Shown one piece after another: positions 1 to 6,852 of a stretch of DNA of 7,816 bases. How positions within the stretch are numbered: the stretch's first letter is position 1; each line of letters begins with the position of its first letter. The notes under the pieces were generated by a model that saw only the letters and a list, made by a program, of their open reading frames with translations, did not search any database and was not told the origin of the DNA. The DNA is from an uncultured Bacteroidales bacterium (lineage in GTDB: Bacteria > Bacteroidota > Bacteroidia > Bacteroidales > Paludibacteraceae), in NCBI GenBank assembly GCA_937892015.1, contig CALAUY010000059.1:1-7816 (forward strand), in the 5' to 3' direction. The position numbers and the translations under genes are program-made.

Positions 1-27
1 TTTAGCGAGCAAGGGCGGTTTTGCGAT

Positions 28-46
28 TGAAAGCCGGTGGCTTTCA
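28..46. repeat. Perfect 8-bp inverted repeat with 3-base loop
   Basis: TGAAAGCC and GGCTTTCA flank a GGT spacer, so either transcript strand could form an 8-bp hairpin. It lies about 200 bases downstream of the sufE stop codon. No run of T follows it on the minus strand, so it is not a convincing intrinsic terminator. It may belong to a dispersed intergenic repeat of the genome or form the end of a converging gene, but neither can be tested here. Confidence 0.6.
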
Positions 47-65
47 TAGAATTCCCTAGACAGGT

Positions 66-77
66 CCCGCTTGCGGG
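66..77. repeat. Short GC-rich inverted repeat
   Basis: CCCGC and GCGGG are separated by TT and are followed by a G-rich stretch on the plus strand (GGGGGAGGGG overlapping its end). Together with the hairpin at 28-46 it makes a compact structured intergenic block. GC-rich palindromic blocks of this kind are common between genes in Bacteroidales, which is my recollection and not a match I could run. No function is assigned. Confidence 0.4.
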
Positions 78-128
78 GGAGGGGTACGAAACTGAATACT
101 GCGCAACTCGTCCATCAGTTCATTTGTC

Positions 129-199
129 TGAACTCCTGAACTCCTGAACTCCTGAACTCCTGAACTCCAAACCCTTGCACTCCTGTACTCCTGCACTCC
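129..199. repeat. 8-bp tandem repeat, consensus TGNACTCC
   Basis: Five perfect tandem copies of TGAACTCC occupy 129-168. After a 7-base interruption (169-175) come three variant copies, TGCACTCC, TGTACTCC and TGCACTCC, at 176-199. On the transcribed minus strand the unit reads GGAGTTCA, so the tract carries a series of GGAG motifs. The 8-base period is not a multiple of three and no credible reading frame crosses it, so it is a non-coding microsatellite-like tract downstream of sufE. Copy number is likely to vary between strains. Confidence 0.9.
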
Positions 200-224
200 T
201 TGTTTTGTATATACATTTTTCGAA

Positions 225-246
225 CCCTCTCTATACCCTCTCTATA
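225..246. repeat. Two tandem copies of an 11-mer across the sufE stop
   Basis: CCCTCTCTATA occurs twice in perfect tandem (225-235 and 236-246). The sufE stop codon (TAG on the minus strand, 242-244) lies inside the second copy. The duplication therefore repeats the stop-codon region just behind the gene. It does not change the protein. Confidence 0.85.
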
Positions 247-673
247 CCCCTCCGAAACCTTTTGCTTGGAAGGCAAGGGCAAACATCCGTATCTGCTTTA
301 TCATCGCAACGATTCCGTTGCTGCGGGTCGGGGAGAGGTGTTCTTGCAGCCCCGTCTTTTGGATGAAATACAGGTCGGCATCGAGTATCTCTTGCGGTGT
401 ATGGCCCGACAGCACTTTCAGCAGCAACGCCACGATACCTTTCACCAGTATGGCATCCGAGTCGCCTTGCAGCATAATCTTGCCGTCTTCAACGCGGGCA
501 TCAATCCATACTTTGGACTGGCAACCGTCAATCAAGTTCTGCTCGTTTTTTTTCTCCGGTGCCAATGCCGGCAACTCATTGCCGAGATCAATCAGCAATG
601 AATATCGGTCCATCCAGTCGTCAAAACCGGAAAACTCCTCGATAATCTCGTCTTGTATTTCGTTGATAGTCAT
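242..673 (-). CDS. sufE: SufE-like cysteine desulfuration protein
   Basis: This 143-residue protein accepts persulfide sulfur from a SufS-type cysteine desulfurase and passes it to the SufBCD scaffold for iron-sulfur cluster assembly in the cytoplasm. The active-site cysteine sits in LIDGCQSKVW at residue 51, the same number as in Escherichia coli SufE. The N-terminal helix region (IQDEIIEEFSGFDDWMDRY) and the GLQEHLSPTRSNG segment near residues 107-119 are also typical of the family, and the length is normal. The ATG overlaps the aroK stop codon as ATGA (670-673), so translation is probably coupled to aroK. No sufS or sufBCD is in the window, so its partners are encoded elsewhere. It is the last gene of the operon, and no clear terminator follows it. 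Confidence 0.95.
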   Translation of the reverse strand: MTINEIQDEIIEEFSGFDDWMDRYSLLIDLGNELPALAPEKKNEQNLIDGCQSKVWIDARVEDGKIMLQGDSDAILVKGIVALLLKVLSGHTPQEILDADLYFIQKTGLQEHLSPTRSNGIVAMIKQIRMFALAFQAKGFGGV

Positions 674-1236
674 AATCTTTTGATTAACTGAAACAACTGC
701 TCTGCCATCGTTGCATCGTTCGACTCGTGCAACTCTTCCGGTGCATCGATGATGTAATGCGCCTGTTCGTAGTACTCCGTACGTTCGGCCAAATGCCGTC
801 GAACGAAATGCAGCATCTTCTCCTCATCTGTCACTCCCTCTGCCGACAACATCCCCCTCTTGGCAACGGGACGATGCTCAATGCCGGAGAGAAAAAGCCG
901 CTTGGTCAACTGTTCGGGGGTCCAGCGCAGATAAAAACTGGTGCCTAATTCCTTCAGACACTCCATATTGTCCTCCCAGCACGGATAACCTCCGCCTGTG
1001 GCGTAAATCACTTTCTGTATCGGCAGTTCCGACAACATCTCCACGCACGCCTTCTCTTTCTTACGAAAAGCTTCCAAGCCGTATTGCCGGATATATTCGC
1101 CGGTGGTGTAGCCGTATAGTTCAGCAAATGCGTCGTCAAGATCCACGAACGGCCAGTCCAGTTTTTCGGCAAGTAACTTACCAATTGTCGTCTTGCCGCT
1201 GGCCATATAACCGATAAGATAAACGGGCAGTTCCAT
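670..1236 (-). CDS. aroK: Shikimate kinase
   Basis: Shikimate kinase phosphorylates shikimate with ATP to give shikimate 3-phosphate in the chorismate pathway, in the cytoplasm. With the start at the ATG at 1236 the protein has 188 residues and begins MELPVYLIGYMASGKTT, which places the Walker A motif (GYMASGKT, residues 9-16) where the family has it. Other expected features are the DLD pair (D32, D34), FRKKE with R58 and E61, the glycine triplet G81-G83, and the lid arginine R122 in HRPV. The frame stays open upstream to 1305, but that extension would overlap the preceding gene in another frame and lacks family similarity, so it is rejected. A 23-base gap separates it from the DUF3256-like gene, and its stop overlaps the sufE start. 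Confidence 0.95.
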   Translation of the reverse strand: MELPVYLIGYMASGKTTIGKLLAEKLDWPFVDLDDAFAELYGYTTGEYIRQYGLEAFRKKEKACVEMLSELPIQKVIYATGGGYPCWEDNMECLKELGTSFYLRWTPEQLTKRLFLSGIEHRPVAKRGMLSAEGVTDEEKMLHFVRRHLAERTEYYEQAHYIIDAPEELHESNDATMAEQLFQLIKRL

Positions 1237-1259
1237 GCGATTCGAAAGGGTATCCGTCC

Positions 1260-1682
1260 CTAAAAGAGTTGTTCTTTTTCTTCGTCCGTCAGTTCCGCAT
1301 CCCATTTAGAGCACTCGGCACTCAACAACATCCATGCGTAGTTGTAACGGCGGGTTAGGGTAGAGCATACCGGCGCACATACATGGTCAATGATGACGAT
1401 GGTATCGTTGCCCGCTTGAATCTCGGTTACTTGCACTTGGCTGTAACGAACACGCAACGTATTGCCCGGCAGGTCAACTGCCTCAATCAACGAAATGCCG
1501 TTCAGTTGGTTCACTGTCGGAACAAAGACGCCATTCAAGGCTCTGTCGAACATCTGCTTGCGTTGTTGTGCATTCAGGTACGGGCAAACAGAATCGGGCA
1601 TGCTGACCCATACTTCCGCAATCTGCGCTCGTACCGTCAGTGTGCATACAGCAACCATTATTATCAATACCAACCGTCTCAT
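1260..1682 (-). CDS. DUF3256-like secreted protein, short form
   Basis: This 140-residue protein starts with a signal peptide (about residues 1-19, MRRLVLIIMVAVCTLTVRA, cleavage before Q20), so it is exported to the periplasm or beyond. The mature part begins with a VSMPDSVCPYLN segment, and a CAPVC motif (C102 and C106) lies near residue 104. Both resemble the Bacteroidales family I know as DUF3256, whose members often lie beside ispF. Its function is unknown. My recollection is that family members are nearer 200 residues, so this copy seems to lack the C-terminal part; it ends in an acidic tail (LTDEEKEQLF). It sits 17 bases after ispF and 23 bases before aroK, inside the same operon. The gene call is firm and the family assignment is moderate. 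Confidence 0.8.
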   Translation of the reverse strand: MRRLVLIIMVAVCTLTVRAQIAEVWVSMPDSVCPYLNAQQRKQMFDRALNGVFVPTVNQLNGISLIEAVDLPGNTLRVRYSQVQVTEIQAGNDTIVIIDHVCAPVCSTLTRRYNYAWMLLSAECSKWDAELTDEEKEQLF

Positions 1683-1699
1683 GTAATGAAATAATCTGA

Positions 1700-2185
1700 C
1701 TATTTATTAAGTAGTACCACCGCGTACGCTGCCATGCCCTCCTTACGGCCGACAAATCCCAGCTTCTCGGTCGTGGTGGCTTTGATGGAGATATTGTCCG
1801 CATCCGTGCCGATAATCTCTGCCAGGCACTGCTGCATGGCAGGGATATGCGGGTTAATTTTCGGCGCTTCGGCACATACGGTACAGTCGCAGTTGCCGAA
1901 CGTGTAACCTTTTTCCCGAACGAGTGCCATCGTCTTGCGAAGCAGTATTTTCGAGTCGATGCCCTCGTATTCGTTGCCCTTGACGGGCGGGAAATGGAAT
2001 CCGATGTCGCGCATGTTCGCCGCACCCAGTATGGCATCACACAAGGCGTGGATGAGTACGTCGGCATCTGAATGACCGTCCAAACCCATCCCGTCGGTCT
2101 TGCCTTCAGGAAGCAGAATCCCCCCGAGCCACAGTTCGCGCTCGGGGGAACAGGCATGTACATCGTATCCGAAGCCAATCCGCAT
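1700..2185 (-). CDS. ispF: 2-C-methyl-D-erythritol 2,4-cyclodiphosphate synthase
   Basis: IspF converts 4-diphosphocytidyl-2-C-methyl-D-erythritol 2-phosphate to 2-C-methyl-D-erythritol 2,4-cyclodiphosphate and CMP in the non-mevalonate isoprenoid pathway. The family works as a homotrimer in the cytoplasm. Starting at the ATG at 2185 it has 161 residues, close to the usual 157-160. The metal ligands are visible as D8 and H10 in GYDVH and H46 in VLIHALCDA. The DGHSDADV loop (H38, S39) and the nucleotide-binding TTTEKLGFVGRKEG segment (from residue 137) are intact. A TTG lies directly before the ATG, but the ATG gives the standard N-terminus MRIGFGYDVH. Only 9 bases separate it from the porV stop codon, with no recognisable Shine-Dalgarno sequence, so coupled translation after porV is likely. 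Confidence 0.97.
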   Translation of the reverse strand: MRIGFGYDVHACSPERELWLGGILLPEGKTDGMGLDGHSDADVLIHALCDAILGAANMRDIGFHFPPVKGNEYEGIDSKILLRKTMALVREKGYTFGNCDCTVCAEAPKINPHIPAMQQCLAEIIGTDADNISIKATTTEKLGFVGRKEGMAAYAVVLLNK

Positions 2186-2194
2186 CAAGACGAC

Positions 2195-3421
2195 TTATTT
2201 CTTGTTGTTCACCAAGTCCTTGATACCCGCCAAGTCGAACCCGAGCGTGAAACGCAGGGTCTGGTCGAGCGGGTTAGAGGCGGCAGTGGCGATAACGTAT
2301 GCCACGTCAAGCGAGAAGATGCTCAAGTGGAAACCGGCACCGACAGTCGCGTAACGGCGATTACCTTTCCATCTGCTCTCGTGGCTATAACCCACGCGAG
2401 CGAAGAATTTCTTGTCGTACGAATATTCGGCACCCACGCCAAACTGAATCTCTTGCAACTCTTCCACAGCGGGACTAATCTGCTTGTCTTTGATGTCGTC
2501 GTAGTACCCGGGAGCGTCGGCAAACGACATGAACCAACCGCGGGGCGAGCTCAACTCACTGTACCAGTTAGTCAAGGCCTCACCGGTCAACGCATTGCCG
2601 TTGCCATCCACAGCGAACTTATTGTAGCGGGTCGGTACGAGGTACTTGTTGATGTCGGCATTGATAGTCAGCGAGTTGTATTTGTCGAACGGTATCTCGT
2701 AACTCAAACCTAAACGCAAGTTAGCAGGGATAAAACTCTGCGTCACTTTCTGGTCGTACGAGATCTTGCCGCCGAGATTCGAGATGTTCAGACCCAAACC
2801 GAAGTAGCTTGTACCGCTCCCCAACTCAATAGGTTGACGATAGTAGAGTGCCACATCAGCAGCGGCAGTCATGCCAGGGTACAACTCTGCGGCCGAACCG
2901 AGCGTTGATGCGTTGGCACCATTATTGAGGTCCGAATACATGAAGCGCAGTGCCACTGCCATCGACACGTACTCGTGCAACTTACGACTGTAAGCGAGGT
3001 CAATGGCCCACTCGTTCGGATGAGCGTACTGCAAGAACGTGCCGTTCAGGTCGGTCAACTGCACTTCGCCCAACGAGAAGTACGTGAACGAGGCTGACAA
3101 GGTACCGGCCATCTCGCTGATAGTATAGTATCCGGCTACATACGCAAGATCGATGTCCGACACTATCTTACGCAACCACGGCGTATAGTTGCCGGTGATA
3201 CCGCCGTGCGAGTCCATAAAGGCATATTTGGCCGGGTTCCAGTGCTGCGAATTGAGGTCCGGAGCAGTGGCAACTCCCACATCACCCATACCGCCTGCAC
3301 GTGCGTCAGGGGCAATAGAGAGTGAGGGCATCGACGTAATAATCGGGTTCATTTGTGCTTTTGCTGCAAATGGCATTGCCAGAGCAACAAGGAGTGTTAA
3401 TCCTATAAATACTTTCTTCAT
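2195..3421 (-). CDS. porV: T9SS outer membrane protein PorV (LptO)
   Basis: PorV is an outer membrane beta-barrel of the FadL-like class. In the type IX secretion system it takes folded cargo from the translocon and delivers it to the PorU attachment complex at the cell surface. This copy has 408 residues, close to known PorV proteins. A signal peptide covers about residues 1-22 (MKKVFIGLTLLVALAMPFAAKA). It is followed by the diagnostic PorV segment SIAPDARAGGMGDVGVATAP and LNSQHWNPAKYAF. The rest shows alternating hydrophobic and polar residues rich in aromatic amino acids, as expected for transmembrane beta strands, and it ends GFDLAGIKDLVNNKK. It lies 53 bases after porU, behind an A/T-rich leader without a visible Shine-Dalgarno sequence, which is normal in this phylum. 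No C-terminal sorting domain is present, as expected. Confidence 0.96.
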   Translation of the reverse strand: MKKVFIGLTLLVALAMPFAAKAQMNPIITSMPSLSIAPDARAGGMGDVGVATAPDLNSQHWNPAKYAFMDSHGGITGNYTPWLRKIVSDIDLAYVAGYYTISEMAGTLSASFTYFSLGEVQLTDLNGTFLQYAHPNEWAIDLAYSRKLHEYVSMAVALRFMYSDLNNGANASTLGSAAELYPGMTAAADVALYYRQPIELGSGTSYFGLGLNISNLGGKISYDQKVTQSFIPANLRLGLSYEIPFDKYNSLTINADINKYLVPTRYNKFAVDGNGNALTGEALTNWYSELSSPRGWFMSFADAPGYYDDIKDKQISPAVEELQEIQFGVGAEYSYDKKFFARVGYSHESRWKGNRRYATVGAGFHLSIFSLDVAYVIATAASNPLDQTLRFTLGFDLAGIKDLVNNKK

Positions 3422-3474
3422 TTTAAATTAAATTAATTAGTTTAACTTGAAGTAGATTTTTGTCATTGGCTATT
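3422..3474 (-). other. A/T-rich porU-porV intergenic leader
   Basis: This is the longest gap between genes in the operon (53 bases). Read on the minus strand, its last 25 bases before the porV ATG are almost only A and T, with no Shine-Dalgarno sequence. A/T-rich leaders that stay unstructured are a known way to strengthen initiation in Bacteroidetes. I see no TAnnTTTG promoter element, so porV is probably co-transcribed with porU but translated at its own rate. Confidence 0.5.
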
Positions 3475-6400
3475 CTATTTAGTTACTATTATTTTACCTT
3501 GTTTGGATGAGGCTTTCGAGCCTGCTACTTGTATCTGTACCTTATAAACATACACGCCCGCGTCCACGCGCACGTCCGCGAGGTTCCAACGCACGGGTTC
3601 AGCACCTTTCTGTTGCATGTGGTAAACCTGCTTACCGGTCAGGTCGTACACATAGATGTCGGTCTCTGCCAACTTGTCGGGCTGGTCATAGTCGATGAGG
3701 ATATTCAGCGTACCGGCAGCACTCACGGGGTTGGGGTAGGTGGTCACGGCACACAACTCCGCATCACGCCCCTGCACCACTTGGAAGTTCAGTTCTTGCG
3801 ACGTGCTGTTGTTGAGCAAGTCCCACGCACGGAACGTCAGTGTATGTGCCCCCTCGCTCATCTCCGGCATGGAGTACGACACCTGCCCTGCCTGATAACT
3901 GCCGTTTGTGGCAGAGAAATAGTCGTTGACGATATACGTCATGTCGGGGTTATTGTCGATGATGAGCAGCAGGTCGTGTCCGATGCCGCTCCCTGCCGTA
4001 TTGATACCGTGCTCGTCCTCCAGTTCGGCGAAGAAATGCGGGAACTCGTATGTCGAACCACCGTCACGGAAAGAGGGCGAGTTGAGGTAGATACGCATCT
4101 CCGGACCAATCGTGTCCTCGATGGCCACTATACTGCTTCCACCCACTTGGAAATCCTCGTAGTGCCCGATGGCCTCCTCGGCATTGAGGCTGTCAATGGC
4201 GTAATAGACTATCCGACCGTTTCCGTAGTTGTAGCGTATATCTTTCGGCACCATGAACGTGTAGGCAAAGTGACCATTGACCACATTCGTCTCGCCCTTG
4301 AAGAGCGGACTGGGATAGTCGTTGTACGTGAACTTTTTCTTGCTCTCCGTATTACTCTGGTCGTTGTCTAACGTCGTTATCTGTTGCATCTTGTCCAGCA
4401 CGGTGATGCTCATCTTGCCATTGAACCAAGTGGCCGTATCCATGTCGTCCGTGCGGATAAAACCCTCCACCGTTTGGATAGAGAGGGCGTGTAGCGTGTC
4501 CAATTGTGTGGTTGTCACCACGGTGTAGTCGTCGGGGAATGCGGGACGGATGGCAGGGTCGCCCAGTAGCACGTATGGCATCTTGTTGTTATCACTGCCG
4601 CGCTTGTTCTTCGCGCATTGCAGCGCCTTACCAATGGTCATATAGTAGTGCCCGTTGCGGCGAGCAAAGAGCGTGTCGCAGAAGAGCTGATTAAGAGCTC
4701 CGTTCTGCGGCGCATACACCGTCCGGCATGCAGAGATAGTGGCGATTGCCCCGCCATTGGGGTTGAGCACTGCCTCCTCACCCGCCGACAGCACGCCCGC
4801 ATCGAAACTGGAGAAATTGCAGGTGGCAAGGAACCACAACCCGCGGTTTAGGTTAGTCATTGCCGTGATGTCGGCAATAGTCATCACACTCTCCGACGTG
4901 ATGGCGTTGTATCCGCCGTGACCACTATAGTCGAAAAATAACACACCGGAAGATATCAAGTTATTGAATTTATTCTGTGCAAGAGGATAACTCTCGCCGG
5001 CAGCACTCGTCTCTTGTGGATACGCATCGAGGTACACTTTGTTCACCACAAAATCGGGGTGATGCGTGCGAACCGACTCTGCCGCCATGTCGCTGATGGA
5101 CGTGTGCTGATTGTTGTCGCCATCGTCCGCAAGGAAAAGCAGTTGACTCTTCCACTTGCCCGAACGTGTACTCTCCATATATTCAATCGTTTTGGCCACT
5201 ACAGCGTTGGCCTCATCCAGACTGTTCACGGGGAAACGCCCGACAGCTATATCCATTCGCCCGCTCAAGTCCGACTCGCCTTCGTTGTCATCCAAGAAAG
5301 CGAAATAGTCGTCCGATGCGTACGCTTTCGTCTCTTCGAGCGAGTTCTTCGCCTGATAGGTGAGTAGAAGGTTGTTGCCCGATGGTTGCAGTAGTTTGCG
5401 GTTGTCGAACGTGCCGTCACCCACTAAGAGCAGATACTGCGGAGCGTGCAGTGCACTGTTGCCGGCCGCGCGGTCGTATAGCATCTTCATAATCCAACGA
5501 TATGCAGTGGCATCGGGCGTGCCGGATGAGAACTCATTATACACCTGCTGGTCGGTCACTACGGCCGTCGTCATCGCATCGACACGCTCGTGAGCCTCGG
5601 CCAGCGTCTGTGCCGCGGTCAGGAAAGCCTCGTTGGTGAGGATAACCATATCGACGTCTTGCAGGCTATGCAGGTCTTGGTTGGGGATAGTCCCGACAAT
5701 AGTCGGATGGTAGAATGCGTTGCGCATCGAGGGACGGAAAGCAACGAAATCCTGCACGGTGCGGTTACTCCCGACGAACGTCAAACTGCTGCCGTTCAGC
5801 GTAGCAGGCACGCGATGGATAGTCGCCAGATTAGTCACGTTCCACACCTGCACATCACCGTCCGCTCCGCTCAAGGTATAAGTCGTCAGCGAGTTGGTGT
5901 CGTAATGCTCCGCATTGCGGAAAAGCAGCGGCTTATCGTGCAACGTCAGCGAGCAGGTGGCCGATGCCTCTACGTAATTGAGGAAGCCCAACGAACCGTT
6001 GGCCGAGTTCGAGAAATGGATGTTCAGTGACTGCTCATCGCCCGAAGCAGGACTATACGTGAACTGTGCCGCATTACTCGTTGCCATCGTATAGAAATCG
6101 CTCGTCGAGATACCGTCTGTTTTCAGCGACTCCGTCTTGCCGTTCAGCGTGAACGTGAACTGACTCTGTTTCGACGAGTATGCAGCGATATTCACATACA
6201 CTTTCATCGGTTGCGATGCAACGAGGTCAGGGAATGTGAAACGCAGTGTCATGTCACCGCTTGCGGGCAGTTGCTCGTAGAACTCACGTCCACCGCCCTC
6301 TTTGCCCGTGCGGTCCACGATATTCAGTGAGTCCACCTCATGAAGCCGCACGGCCGTATAGGTGTCGGCAGTGTACATCGTGTTGCCCGTCAGGGCCGCT

Positions 6401-6852
6401 GCTGTCTGGATAGTGAGAGGCGTACCTGCGTTGTCCGAAAGGAAATAGTAGCCTTTAGTAGAGTAGGGGTTGTTCGTATGAACGAACCGTGAACCGTTAT
6501 AGTCCCAACGCTCCATGCCTTGTGCATAGAACACGACATAATCGCCCGCATTGAACACGCCATCACTGCCCGTCACCACATAATACGGCACTTGCGGCAA
6601 GTCGTCAATCTTCGTCAGGGAGAAATCTTGTGCGAGTCGAGCCCCACCGTATCCGTAGATACGCAGCGTCTTCGGGTTCAGTCCCGCTTGCTGAAGATCT
6701 TCGTACGTCAAGTAGTGCATGCCCGTCTCTACTACGCTTATCTTCACCCACTTACCGCTTTGTAGTACCGAGTGCGGTGCGTAAGTATGCGACCACACTG
6801 CCGCACTCCATAAGCACAGCAACCCAATCGTTATATGTCGTATTCCTTTCAT
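3475..6852 (-). CDS. porU: T9SS sortase PorU, peptidase family C25
   Basis: PorU is the surface cysteine sortase of the type IX secretion system. It cleaves the C-terminal sorting domain from exported cargo and joins the new C-terminus to anionic lipopolysaccharide, working with PorV, PorQ and PorZ. The 1125-residue product has a signal peptide (about 1-21) and a family-typical N-terminal part (GMHYLTYEDLQQAGLNP, RIYGYGG). A gingipain-type C25 domain runs from about residue 399 (VDMVILT) to 770 (LGDPAIRP). The catalytic histidine is H645 in YSGHGG and the catalytic cysteine is C678 in LATCNFSSFDAG. Ig-like beta regions follow, and residues 1035-1125 form a sorting-domain-like end (YPNPVS near 1039-1044, YDLTGKQV, DAGVYVYKV). 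P. gingivalis PorU also retains such a domain. The ATG overlaps the upstream stop codon as ATGA. Confidence 0.97.
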   Translation of the reverse strand: MKGIRHITIGLLCLWSAAVWSHTYAPHSVLQSGKWVKISVVETGMHYLTYEDLQQAGLNPKTLRIYGYGGARLAQDFSLTKIDDLPQVPYYVVTGSDGVFNAGDYVVFYAQGMERWDYNGSRFVHTNNPYSTKGYYFLSDNAGTPLTIQTAAALTGNTMYTADTYTAVRLHEVDSLNIVDRTGKEGGGREFYEQLPASGDMTLRFTFPDLVASQPMKVYVNIAAYSSKQSQFTFTLNGKTESLKTDGISTSDFYTMATSNAAQFTYSPASGDEQSLNIHFSNSANGSLGFLNYVEASATCSLTLHDKPLLFRNAEHYDTNSLTTYTLSGADGDVQVWNVTNLATIHRVPATLNGSSLTFVGSNRTVQDFVAFRPSMRNAFYHPTIVGTIPNQDLHSLQDVDMVILTNEAFLTAAQTLAEAHERVDAMTTAVVTDQQVYNEFSSGTPDATAYRWIMKMLYDRAAGNSALHAPQYLLLVGDGTFDNRKLLQPSGNNLLLTYQAKNSLEETKAYASDDYFAFLDDNEGESDLSGRMDIAVGRFPVNSLDEANAVVAKTIEYMESTRSGKWKSQLLFLADDGDNNQHTSISDMAAESVRTHHPDFVVNKVYLDAYPQETSAAGESYPLAQNKFNNLISSGVLFFDYSGHGGYNAITSESVMTIADITAMTNLNRGLWFLATCNFSSFDAGVLSAGEEAVLNPNGGAIATISACRTVYAPQNGALNQLFCDTLFARRNGHYYMTIGKALQCAKNKRGSDNNKMPYVLLGDPAIRPAFPDDYTVVTTTQLDTLHALSIQTVEGFIRTDDMDTATWFNGKMSITVLDKMQQITTLDNDQSNTESKKKFTYNDYPSPLFKGETNVVNGHFAYTFMVPKDIRYNYGNGRIVYYAIDSLNAEEAIGHYEDFQVGGSSIVAIEDTIGPEMRIYLNSPSFRDGGSTYEFPHFFAELEDEHGINTAGSGIGHDLLLIIDNNPDMTYIVNDYFSATNGSYQAGQVSYSMPEMSEGAHTLTFRAWDLLNNSTSQELNFQVVQGRDAELCAVTTYPNPVSAAGTLNILIDYDQPDKLAETDIYVYDLTGKQVYHMQQKGAEPVRWNLADVRVDAGVYVYKVQIQVAGSKASSKQGKIIVTK

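Noticed and set aside
2..49. Possible C-terminal end of a plus-strand gene entering from the left edge
   Set aside because: Fifteen codons before a TAG are too few to judge, and the stretch includes the inverted repeat at 28-46.
56..115. 19-codon frame on the minus strand downstream of sufE
   Set aside because: It is very short, crosses the GC-rich palindrome, and has no supporting family or context.
129..199. CRISPR-like array
   Set aside because: The units are only 8 bp and directly abutting, without spacers, so this is a simple tandem repeat.
1237..1305. N-terminal extension of aroK to 1305
   Set aside because: The 23 extra residues are not family-like and overlap the preceding gene in another frame; the ATG at 1236 puts the P-loop at its normal position.
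1483..2178. 231-codon frame on the minus strand overlapping ispF and the DUF3256-like gene
   Set aside because: It is an alternative frame of two recognised genes, Arg/Ser/Pro-rich in the way frame-shadow translations are.
2072..2713. 213-codon open frame on the plus strand opposite porV and ispF
   Set aside because: It is antisense to two clear genes and spans their junction, with no recognisable domain or ribosome binding site.
3529..4371. 280-codon open frame on the plus strand opposite porU
   Set aside because: It is antisense to a well-supported gene, has no family similarity or start signals, and its composition follows from porU codons.
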